Of a stretch of 64,000 nt of DNA, positions 36,544-43,881 are shown in pieces. The notes beneath the pieces were generated by a model. The model saw only the letters and a program-made list of their open reading frames with translations. It made no database searches and had not been told where the DNA came from. Positions within the stretch are counted from its first letter, which is position 1. Every line of letters begins with the position of its first letter. Made by a program: the position numbers and the translations under genes. Source of the stretch: Neisseria cinerea. Lineage in GTDB: Bacteria; Pseudomonadota; Gammaproteobacteria; Burkholderiales; Neisseriaceae. The stretch covers positions 124,001-188,000 of the forward strand of contig NZ_LS483369.1 in the NCBI RefSeq assembly GCF_900475315.1, given 5' to 3'.

Positions 36544-36771
36544 ATGAAAAACTGGAAGCAGTTTATATTTTTCGTAATATTAGTAATAGCTTGTTATCAA
36601 TTGCTATATTTTTTATCAGATATGTTTCTTCTCGACTACATTAACAAATATAGTTGGAATTTGAATTTTATTCAGGGTACTTTGAATTTTTTTTCAATAT
36701 ATCTGCCATATGTTTTTGTTAGCCGAATTTTTAGGAATACTAACCAAGAAAAGGAGTATAAAAATGATTGA
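36544..36771 (+). CDS. small two-helix membrane protein, candidate bacteriocin immunity, cassette A
   Basis: 75 residues from ATG 36544; a GTG at 36532 overlapping the previous stop is an alternative start. Two hydrophobic segments lie at about 6-27 and 40-62, with a Lys/Asn/Glu-rich tail (NTNQEKEYKND). Its stop codon overlaps the ATG of the bacteriocin precursor (36764). Small hydrophobic proteins beside class II bacteriocin genes are commonly immunity proteins, so I infer that role. No homologue was recognised. Intact, unlike its neighbours. Confidence 0.55.
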   Translation: MKNWKQFIFFVILVIACYQLLYFLSDMFLLDYINKYSWNLNFIQGTLNFFSIYLPYVFVSRIFRNTNQEKEYKND

Positions 36772-37113
36772 ACTTCAACCTCATGAATTGAAGCTGGTTT
36801 CAAGGGGCTTGTAACAGACAATATAGCTGGAAATGTAGCTAATGCTGCCACAACCAAAGGAGGTTCCACATGGGGGGATTTTGTTGCAATACCTGCTGCC
36901 GCAGCGATAGTTCATTTTCTGCCGAAAAATGCTTTCGGTACTGTTGGTGCAAGTGCTGTATACAATGTGACTCGTGATTGGGTAAATGATGCCGTTAATG
37001 TACCTCCTTATAACGGAAGACCAATCTTTGAGATTGAACATGGATCAACTGCTCCCGCAACAAAAGCAGATAAATCAGGAAACGGCTACACTGACGGCAC
37101 AAATTACTGCTGA
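36764..37113 (+). pseudogene. double-glycine-leader bacteriocin precursor A, frameshifted at the cleavage site
   Basis: ATG 36764, preceded by AAGGAGTATAAAA, starts MIELQPHELKLVSRG, a typical double-glycine leader with E/L-x-E-L spacing. In the present frame it stops at 36812. The next frame, from 36805, is open to TGA 37111 and encodes about 100 residues (GLVTDNIAGNVANAAT onwards, with an Ala-rich stretch and a C-terminus GNGYTDGTNYC). One extra base in the AGGGG tract at 36803-36807 would join leader and core. The product resembles class II bacteriocins or microcins exported by C39-peptidase transporters. Whether the shift is decay, variation or a sequencing error cannot be told here. Confidence 0.65.
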
Positions 37114-37437
37114 TATTTCTCATCGTTCAGACGACCTCTAAAAGAACGTACCGATACCGCTTTTCATCTAGAACAGTTCGCGAATCCCAACGCTACTCCG
37201 CTTTCAGACGACGTCAGGTTGAGACTAAATGCCAATAATTTGGATACGTTGGAAAAGGGGTATTTGATTGGGAATGGGATGAAGATAAGCGTAGATGAGT
37301 TGGGGAAAAAAGTTTTAGAACATATCGGTAAGAATGAACCGTTATTGTTGAGAAATCTACTGGTTAACTTCAATCAGGAAAACATGAAGAAGTTAGGAAG
37401 TTGGTTGGAGAGTTGATTAGGGTAGATTTTATTTAAA
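37114..37437 (+). pseudogene. PqqD/RRE-like small protein, copy B, frameshifted
   Basis: The frame is open from 37114 and reads RTDTAFHLEQFANPNATPLS, DDVRLRLNANNLDTLEKGYL and onwards, the latter part identical to copy A. A plausible start is TTG 37219. At about 37377-37382 the tract CAGGAAAACATG has one A fewer than copy A (CAGGAAAAACATG), which diverts the end to ENMKKLGSWLES. Adding one A restores KHEEVRKLVGELIRVDFI with TAA at about 37435. So both copies are broken, by different indels. Uptake-type 10-mers in GTCGTCTGAA form lie at 37127 and 37204. Confidence 0.55.
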
Positions 37438-37451
37438 TGAAAGACTAGGCT

Positions 37452-37661
37452 ATGAAATCAAAATTTGTGTATAAGTTACTGGTACTTTCAAAGTACCTGT
37501 ATATTTTAATTTGTATATCAATACCAATCGTTTTTATTTATGAAAGCTACCAAGGATATGATGTTGATTTTATAATTTATATTCGTGCGTTTATTATTTT
37601 TTCCATATTGGGTGTATTAACTCAATATTCTATGTCTAATTTTTTTGAAAAGGAAAAATAA
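37452..37661 (+). CDS. small two-helix membrane protein, candidate bacteriocin immunity, cassette B
   Basis: 69 residues (MKSKFVYKLLVLSKYLYILI...). Two hydrophobic segments at about 13-31 and 42-58 surround a short polar loop (YESYQGYDVD), and the tail is charged (FFEKEK). It occupies the same place as the cassette A membrane protein: after the RRE-like gene and overlapping the start of a double-glycine precursor. The two proteins share layout and charge pattern but little sequence. An immunity role is inferred. Confidence 0.55.
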   Translation: MKSKFVYKLLVLSKYLYILICISIPIVFIYESYQGYDVDFIIYIRAFIIFSILGVLTQYSMSNFFEKEK

Positions 37662-37875
37662 TATCATTGAACTATCCATTGAGGAGCTGGAGCTAATTTA
37701 TGGAGGAGGCTTAGGAGAGAGAATCCTTCAAGGAGGAGCAAATGGTGCACAAATAGGAGGATCAATTGGTGCAGGTATTGGTCTAGGTGTCGGTATAGCT
37801 TTGGGAGGTATTCCTGCCGGACCGGCTATGATGGTCGGTGGAACAATTGGTGCTGCTGTTGGTGCTGCGTATTGA
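37645..37875 (+). CDS. double-glycine-leader class II bacteriocin precursor B
   Basis: The leader reads IIELSIEELELIYGGG and aligns with MIELQPHELKLVSRG of precursor A, ending in Gly-Gly. The core of about 54 residues is Gly/Ala/Ile-rich with repeated GXXXG spacing (GGSIGAGIGLGVGIALGG), as in pore-forming two-peptide class II bacteriocins. The codon aligned with the ATG of precursor A is ATC at 37663, so the natural start seems lost. The only in-frame start is TTG 37645 without a ribosome-binding site. The core is otherwise undamaged. The exporter fragment begins right after the stop. Confidence 0.65.
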   Translation: MKRKNNIIELSIEELELIYGGGLGERILQGGANGAQIGGSIGAGIGLGVGIALGGIPAGPAMMVGGTIGAAVGAAY

Positions 37876-38564
37876 ATGAAACAGAATCGGAAGCTACGCC
37901 GGATGTAGGCATTCCTGATATTTCAGACGACATCGAAATCTCAGTGGAAAATGTTTCTTTCCGTTATGCCGATAACGAGCCATATGTTTTACAAAACGTC
38001 AGCTTCAAGATCGGACGTGGTGAATCGCTTGCGTTAATTGGACGATCGGGCTGCGGTAAATCGACACTTTTGGATATTTTAAGCGGCAATTTACCTCCCG
38101 AATCAGGCAAAGTCATGATAAATGGACACGACATTTACAGCTTACCGCCACGTTTTATCCGCAATTTGAGTGCGATGGTCAGGCAGGATGATGTTTTATT
38201 TGCTGGCTCAATTGCAGAGAATATCTGTTTTTTCGATACAGAACCGGGTAGAGGAAAAATCGAACATTGCGCCTGCCTTGCTATGATTCACGAAGAAATC
38301 TCCGCCATGCCTATGGGCTATGAAACCTTGATCGGCGATATGGGCAGCGCACTGTCAGGCGGACAAAAACAACGCATCGTATTGGCGCGGGCCTTATATT
38401 GCGAACCGAAAATCCTATTTTTAGATGAAGCGACCAGTCATTTGGATATTGCCAATGAAAAAGCAGTCAATGCAAACTTGAATGGCTTGTCTATCATAAA
38501 AATTATGGCGGCACACAGAAAGGAAACGGTGGAATCAGCAGATAGGAAAATGTCTTTAGGATAA
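37872..38564 (+). pseudogene. C-terminal ATPase domain of a CvaB-type bacteriocin exporter, truncated
   Basis: About 230 residues: Walker A 'GRSGCGKST', Q-loop 'VRQDD', signature 'ALSGGQKQR', Walker B 'ILFLDEAT' and a His switch 'MAAHR'. The sequence matches the nucleotide-binding domain of peptidase-containing ABC exporters (CvaB/LagD type), which cleave double-glycine leaders during export. Those proteins are near 700 residues. Here the C39 peptidase and membrane domains are gone, and the frame joins the bacteriocin end through a TTG at 37872 with no ribosome-binding site. The region returns to normal neisserial base composition, and ATGTCGTCTGAA lies at 37922. It cannot transport on its own. 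Confidence 0.8.
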
Positions 38565-38584
38565 AAATACAGTTTCAAAAATAC

Positions 38585-39811
38585 TCAAGACTGCTGCCGT
38601 TTTTTCGCCTGAGCGTCAAACTCCGCCAGCGTCATGTTCAAAGTCTGCAAACATGGTGTCATTACTGCATCGACAGCTTGGTTCACATGATCCCTTTCCA
38701 CAGGCAACGGACGGTAAACGAAGAGCTTGAAGAGTTCGCTCAACTCAATCGAATCCGCCCCTGTTTTCAAAACCCAGCCCTGTCTGCCGGAATAGATATA
38801 GCCGTACCGCGCCAGCTTTTCCAGAAGCTCGCCCAACTCGTCGTAGCCCATATTGATATGCCGTCTGAACTCCTGAACGGACAGGGTTCGGCCTTCTTTT
38901 TGCGCCGCATCCAGAAGCAGTAGGATTTTCAACACGTCGTCAAACCGTCCGCGTGAGTCGAACCCCCTGCGGAAGGCCTCGCCCTGCCAATAAGACAGCG
39001 ACGAAGTCAGCACCGCGCCGCCCAACAACAGCGTCCACAGCAGGTTTAACCAAAGCAGGAAAAACGGCACGGCGGCAAATGCGCCGTAAATCGAGCGGTA
39101 GCCGTCGAAATTGCCCATATACCAGGTGAACAGGAAACGTGCCGTCTCCAGGCAGAATGCTGTAATCAAAGCCCCGACAAACGCCTGCCGGGCGGGCACG
39201 AAGCGGTTGGGCACGAAGCGGTACAGCCCCCACAACAAGACGGTCATGAAAGCCAGCCTTGCCGCCGTCTTCAACGCGTCCGTCCATTGTTGCGCTCCGG
39301 AGGAGAGTACGGAGTCTTGAACCGACCCGACCATAAAGGAAATGCCCACACCCAGAGACAAAGGCCCGAAAGTCAGCAACGCCCAATAAACGAGGAACTG
39401 CATCATCCAGGGGCGTTGCGTGTTAACCCGCCAGATGCGGTTGAACGCATTGTCTATCGTCCGAATCAGCATCAGCGAGGTTACGACCAGCATCACGCTG
39501 CCGATGGCGGTCAGCCGGTTTGCCTGATCGCGGAATGCGTCGATATAGTCGAACACCATATCCGCGCCCTGCGGCACAATGGTTTGGTTGACGAAGGAGA
39601 CGAACGAATCTGACCAGCGGTCGAATACGGGGAAAATCGAAGCGACCGCGACCATTACGGTCAGTACGGGGACGAGTGCCAGCAGCGTCGTAAACGTCAT
39701 GCTCGCCGCTGCCTGCGGTACGCGCTCTTCACTGAAACGGCGGACGACAAACCATGCAAATGCACAGATTTTATTGTCTGCCAAACCTTGCCAACGTTGT
39801 AAAAAGGTCAT
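38585..39811 (-). CDS. YihY/RbnB-family inner-membrane protein
   Basis: 408 residues. Six or so membrane segments fill about residues 35-290 with the family motif near 'AAASMTFTTLLALVPVLTVMVA', followed by a cytoplasmic C-terminal winged-helix-like region. The family was once annotated as ribonuclease BN, but YihY is not that enzyme in E. coli, so the function should be read as unknown. It is convergent with the exporter remnant and divergent from the WrbA-like gene. Confidence 0.88.
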   Translation of the reverse strand: MTFLQRWQGLADNKICAFAWFVVRRFSEERVPQAAASMTFTTLLALVPVLTVMVAVASIFPVFDRWSDSFVSFVNQTIVPQGADMVFDYIDAFRDQANRLTAIGSVMLVVTSLMLIRTIDNAFNRIWRVNTQRPWMMQFLVYWALLTFGPLSLGVGISFMVGSVQDSVLSSGAQQWTDALKTAARLAFMTVLLWGLYRFVPNRFVPARQAFVGALITAFCLETARFLFTWYMGNFDGYRSIYGAFAAVPFFLLWLNLLWTLLLGGAVLTSSLSYWQGEAFRRGFDSRGRFDDVLKILLLLDAAQKEGRTLSVQEFRRHINMGYDELGELLEKLARYGYIYSGRQGWVLKTGADSIELSELFKLFVYRPLPVERDHVNQAVDAVMTPCLQTLNMTLAEFDAQAKKRQQS

Positions 39812-39840
39812 AATCTCTTACCAGATTTCATGTTTTCAAA

Positions 39841-39882
39841 CTGTTTCAGACGGTATCTGGACAACCGTTATGCCGTCTGAAC
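39841..39882. repeat. facing uptake sequences between yihY-family gene and wrbA-like gene
   Basis: A variant TTCAGACGGTAT and a canonical ATGCCGTCTGAA face each other in the divergent promoter region. The arrangement is divergent, so a terminator role is unlikely. Confidence 0.5.
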
Positions 39883-39897
39883 GCCAAACTATTTTAA

Positions 39898-40512
<615 letters not shown>

Positions 40513-40519
40513 ACAGCCT

Positions 40520-40553
40520 CCTTTCAGACGGCATGAGGAATGATGCCGTCTGA
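40520..40553. terminator. facing uptake sequences after the wrbA-like gene
   Basis: CTTTCAGACGGCAT and ATGCCGTCTGAAAG around a short spacer form a stem; there is no T-run. Confidence 0.5.
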
Positions 40554-40566
40554 AAGCGTTTGCCTG

Positions 40567-40572
40567 TATAAT
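40567..40572 (+). promoter_or_regulatory. -10 element of the queC operon
   Basis: A perfect TATAAT placed about 20 bp before the riboswitch-like stem. The -35 region falls in the uptake sequence and is weak. Confidence 0.5.
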
Positions 40573-40593
40573 CCGCATCTTTGCCTTTCCGCA

Positions 40594-40633
40594 TTCGCGG
40601 TTCGAAAACCTCCCGCGTTACCAAAACTAGGAT
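40594..40633 (+). promoter_or_regulatory. preQ1-I riboswitch ahead of queC
   Basis: Stem CGCGG (40596-40600) pairs with CCGCG (40613-40617). The loop begins TTCGAAAACC, and the A-rich tail CCAAAACTAGGA (40621-40632) would fold back to form the class I preQ1 pseudoknot. The AGGA that precedes the queC ATG lies in that tail, so ligand binding would hide the ribosome-binding site. The downstream genes make the queuosine precursor, which fits the ligand. Confidence 0.75.
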
Positions 40634-40638
40634 TCAGT

Positions 40639-41298
40639 ATGTCAAACCAACAAGCCTTGGTCATCTTTTCGGGCGGCCAAGATTCCACTACCTGCCTGAT
40701 TCAGGCGATTCAAACTTACAGACGCGAAAACGTCCAAGCCATCACTTTCCAATACGGGCAACGCCATGCTGTCGAGCTGGAACGCGCCTGCTGGATTGCG
40801 CAGGATTTGGGCATCAAACAAACCGTACTCGACTTGAGCCTGATGCGGCAGATTACGCACAATGCCCTGATGGACGAAGCCGCCGCCATCGAAACTGCCA
40901 AAAACGGCGTTCCGAATACCTTTGTAGACGGCCGTAACGCGCTTTTCCTGCTCTACGCCGCGATTTACGCCAAAGGGCAGGGGATACGGCACATCATCGC
41001 AGGCGTGTGCGAAACCGACTTCTCCGGCTATCCCGACTGTCGCGACGTGTTCGTCAAATCCATGAACGTTACCCTTAATCTGGCGATGGACTATGATTTC
41101 CAAATCCACACGCCGCTGATGTACCTGACCAAGGCGCAAACTTGGGCGTTTGCGGATGAAATGGGCGCACTGGACTACATCCGCGAGCAGACCCACACCT
41201 GCTACAACGGCATCGTCGGCGGCTGCCACGAATGCCCGAGCTGCGTGTTACGCGAGCGCGGATTGGCGGAATATTTGGAGAGTAAAAAGGCCGTCTGA
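40639..41298 (+). CDS. queC: 7-cyano-7-deazaguanine synthase
   Basis: 219 residues from ATG 40639 ([19 protein letters not shown]); further upstream in-frame codons lie in the riboswitch and promoter. The PP-loop SGGQDST (residues 11-17) and four zinc Cys ([15 protein letters not shown]) are intact. It converts 7-carboxy-7-deazaguanine to preQ0. First gene of the queuosine-precursor operon. Confidence 0.96.
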   Translation: MSNQQALVIFSGGQDSTTCLIQAIQTYRRENVQAITFQYGQRHAVELERACWIAQDLGIKQTVLDLSLMRQITHNALMDEAAAIETAKNGVPNTFVDGRNALFLLYAAIYAKGQGIRHIIAGVCETDFSGYPDCRDVFVKSMNVTLNLAMDYDFQIHTPLMYLTKAQTWAFADEMGALDYIREQTHTCYNGIVGGCHECPSCVLRERGLAEYLESKKAV

Positions 41299-41330
41299 AA
41301 ATACAACCATCCTCCGATACAAGCCTTATC

Positions 41331-41849
41331 ATGCCCAAACTTTATATGTTCTATCTCGGCGGTAACGCAGGCCGCTCCAATATCGAAGTGCACGACATCC
41401 AATTTGCCGTGTGCGACGATTACCGCGAAGCCATTCCCGCGCTCAAAGCCGCATGGTTCGGCGATGCGGACAAAATCCACATCGACGGCTGGCAGATTGT
41501 CGAATGGGCGGATGGTTACGATGTCTGCGTACGGGAGGCGGGAGAACATACCGCAATGCCGTCTGAACACGCCCAGCACCTGTATTTTGTCAATGTCGGC
41601 GGTTATCGCGCGGGTCAGCTTGCAGAAGCGCACGCTTTCGGACTGTTCGCCGCCGCCACGCCTGATGAAGCCAAACAAAAAGCCCTGCAAACCCTGTTGA
41701 CCGACCATGTTCAGCAACATAAAGACAACTTAAAAGACGTGGACAATCTGCTTGCGCTCGACCGCATCGGCAATCACACCATCCGCCTGACCCCGAATCC
41801 GCACGGCAAGCCTGCCGAAATCGGCTTTCAGGGCTATTTACCGATTTAA
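41331..41849 (+). CDS. DUF1543 domain protein
   Basis: 172 residues with two similar halves: 'LYMFYLGGNAGRSNIEVHD' near the start and 'LYFVNVGGYRAGQLAEAH' near residue 85, the typical DUF1543 duplication. No catalytic motif is evident and the function is unknown. It lies 32 bp after queC and 10 bp before queD on the same strand, so it is transcribed with queuosine genes. An uptake sequence is embedded in frame (MPSEH). Cytosolic by composition. Confidence 0.85.
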   Translation: MPKLYMFYLGGNAGRSNIEVHDIQFAVCDDYREAIPALKAAWFGDADKIHIDGWQIVEWADGYDVCVREAGEHTAMPSEHAQHLYFVNVGGYRAGQLAEAHAFGLFAAATPDEAKQKALQTLLTDHVQQHKDNLKDVDNLLALDRIGNHTIRLTPNPHGKPAEIGFQGYLPI

Positions 41850-41859
41850 AGTACCCACC

Positions 41860-42294
41860 ATGAAAATTACCAAGATATTTACCTTCGACTCTTCACACAT
41901 GCTCGACGGGCATGACGGCAAATACCAAAACCTGCACGGGCATACCTACAAACTCGAAATCACCGTTTCAGACGGCATCGTCAGGGGCGGGCCGAAAGAC
42001 GGTATGGTAATGGATTTCACCGACCTTAAAGCCATTGTGAAAAAATACATTACCGATCCCTTCGACCACGCGTTTATCTACCACGGCGACAACGGTCGTG
42101 AATGCCAAATCGCCGCGCTCTTAGAGGGCTGGAACATGAAAACCCTGCGCCTGCCCTGCCGCACCACTGCTGAAAACATGTCGATCGAAATGTACGACCG
42201 TTTGAAAAACGCCGGGCTGAACGTGTGCAGCGTGAAATTGTGGGAAACACCGACATCGTGTGCGGAGTATGAAGGACGGTGTAGGGCATTCTGA
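41860..42294 (+). CDS. queD: 6-carboxytetrahydropterin synthase
   Basis: 144 residues of the PTPS/QueD family. The zinc histidines lie in 'FDSSHMLDG' and 'NLHGHTYKLE', and the catalytic Asp/His/Glu features follow. It makes 6-carboxy-tetrahydropterin from dihydroneopterin triphosphate, the second step of queuosine formation. It carries an internal uptake sequence (VSDGIV). Confidence 0.94.
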   Translation: MKITKIFTFDSSHMLDGHDGKYQNLHGHTYKLEITVSDGIVRGGPKDGMVMDFTDLKAIVKKYITDPFDHAFIYHGDNGRECQIAALLEGWNMKTLRLPCRTTAENMSIEMYDRLKNAGLNVCSVKLWETPTSCAEYEGRCRAF

Positions 42295-42385
42295 TTTGAA
42301 TCTGCAGTAAAATGTTTTTTCCGCTTGGATTCTCCGTTCTTCAGACGGCATTCCATCTCAAACGTACCCATTAAAAGGAACAGCT

Positions 42386-42757
42386 ATGAAACTCCTCTCC
42401 ACCCTCTTAGTCCTCCTTGTCGCCGTCGAACATTTCTACATTGCCTGGCTTGAAATGACACAGATTCCCAGCGAAAAAGCGGCGGAAACGTTCAAGCTGC
42501 CTTATGAATTTATGGAACAAAAGCGCGTGCAGACCCTGTTTGGCAACCAAGGGCTGTATAACGGCTTTCTCGGCATCGGGCTGGTGTGGTCGCGGTTTGC
42601 CGTGCCGGACAATGCCGTTTACGGCGCAACGATTCTGTTTCTCGGTTTCGTATTGATTGCCGCCGCATGGGGCGCGTTCTCTTCCGGCAACAAAGGCATA
42701 CTTGTCAAACAAGGTTTGCCCGCGATGCTGGCAGCCGCTGCGGTATTGGCGGTATGA
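42386..42757 (+). CDS. DUF1304 family membrane protein
   Basis: 123 residues with four membrane segments (about 3-22, 50-68, 75-95 and 105-123). 'AVEHFYIAWLEM' and 'NQGLYNGFLG' are the conserved DUF1304 features. The function is unknown. The TGA overlaps the queE ATG (ATGA), so its translation is coupled to queE. A canonical single uptake sequence sits between queD and this gene. Confidence 0.88.
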   Translation: MKLLSTLLVLLVAVEHFYIAWLEMTQIPSEKAAETFKLPYEFMEQKRVQTLFGNQGLYNGFLGIGLVWSRFAVPDNAVYGATILFLGFVLIAAAWGAFSSGNKGILVKQGLPAMLAAAAVLAV

Positions 42758-43356
42758 AAAAAATCAGCGTTACACCCAAAAATCCGCAATACCGTATCGT
42801 CGAAATTTTTGAGAGCCTGCAAGGCGAGGGCTGGAATACGGGCATGCCTGCCATTTTCGTCCGCTTGGGTAAATGCAATTTAGCGTGCGGCTGGTGTGAT
42901 ACCGATTATTTGACATTCGGCATGATGGGCCTGTCCGACATCTTAGGCCGTCTGAAAACCTACGCCGCTCGCAATATCATCATCACCGGCGGTGAACCGA
43001 CCATACAGCCGCATCTCGATACGTTGCTGGACGCGCTTAAAGCCGAAGGCTATTTCCTCTGTCTCGAAACCAACGGCCTCAAGCCCGCGCCGCCGCAAAT
43101 CGACTATGTCGCCACCAGCCCCAAAGTCTGCTATGCCGACAAATATGAAACCAACTGCATCGCCGAAGCCGACGAAGTGCGCATCGTGGCGGACGGCGAT
43201 GTTATTGCGTTCTGCGAAAACATGGAACGTAAAATCCGAGCGCGTCGTTACTACCTTTCCCCCTGTGAGAAAGACGGCGTGATGAACATCTACGACACCA
43301 TCCGCCAAATCGGTATTTTAAACAGCCGCCCCGACGCATCCGTGCATTGGAGTTGA
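42754..43356 (+). CDS. queE: 7-carboxy-7-deazaguanine synthase (radical SAM)
   Basis: 200 residues from ATG 42754 (MKKISVTPKNPQYRIVEIF). The radical SAM cluster motif is CNLACGWC (CX3CX2C), and 'IIITGGEPTIQP' is the SAM-binding GGE motif. It converts 6-carboxytetrahydropterin to 7-carboxy-7-deazaguanine. It ends the operon; queF is not in this window, so the last reduction to preQ1 must be encoded elsewhere. Confidence 0.95.
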   Translation: MKKISVTPKNPQYRIVEIFESLQGEGWNTGMPAIFVRLGKCNLACGWCDTDYLTFGMMGLSDILGRLKTYAARNIIITGGEPTIQPHLDTLLDALKAEGYFLCLETNGLKPAPPQIDYVATSPKVCYADKYETNCIAEADEVRIVADGDVIAFCENMERKIRARRYYLSPCEKDGVMNIYDTIRQIGILNSRPDASVHWS

Positions 43357-43625
43357 GCGTGCAGACGCATAAATGGGCGGGGATAGAGTAGTTTATGCAG
43401 TGCAACTCAAGGGGTCGGCTTACCGTTTTGCCGATGTTTGACATACGGGAAGTGTACCGCTTCCGCGTGAAATTGCCGACATTTCCGCTACCTAATTGGT
43501 TTGGAACCTTACTGAATAAGATGCCGTCGTTGGGTACAAGCCCGGCTTCCTAAATTCCGATAGCCTTTTGAACGTTGCCGATACCCTTTGTCAGTGTACA
43601 CAAATAGCAGGGTTGGGGGAAACGA
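43357..43625. other. intergenic stretch after queE without a recognisable gene
   Basis: About 270 bp. Short open frames exist (for example one encoding FRVKLPTFPLPNWFG near 43465-43505), but none has a start site, family resemblance or neisserial codon use. It may be eroded coding DNA. No RNA motif was recognised. Confidence 0.4.
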
Positions 43626-43666
43626 AAGGCCGTCTGAAACAGCATTCTGTTTCAGACGGCATTTTT
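43626..43666. terminator. uptake-sequence hairpin between queE and the tRNA
   Basis: AAAGGCCGTCTGAAACAG, loop, CTGTTTCAGACGGCATTTTT, a long stem that ends with a T-run. Confidence 0.8.
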
Positions 43667-43686
43667 CTGTTGACGCCAAAAGGAAA

Positions 43687-43720
43687 AACCGCCTCGGCAA
43701 TAGATGCCGAGGCGGTTTGG
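43687..43720 (-). terminator. intrinsic terminator of the tRNA-Pro gene
   Basis: AAACCGCCTCGGCA, loop ATAGA, TGCCGAGGCGGTTT: a 14-bp perfect stem just after the tRNA 3' end. On the minus strand it is followed by TTTTTCC. Confidence 0.9.
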
Positions 43721-43723
43721 ATT

Positions 43724-43800
<77 letters not shown>

Positions 43801-43881
43801 AATTAATTGGAACGGGATTATAACGTAAAAAGAGCGGCATGCCTATATTTGTTTTGCCTGTTTGCCGCGTATCGGACGAAT

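Noticed and set aside
36764-37113. Programmed ribosomal frameshift in bacteriocin A
   Set aside because: The site lacks a slippery heptamer or a clear stimulatory structure. Simple mutation or slippage explains it, given that the neighbours are damaged too.
43357-43625. Possible eroded gene after queE (frame around FRVKLPTFPLPNWFG)
   Set aside because: No start signal, family resemblance or codon bias; kept only as intergenic sequence.
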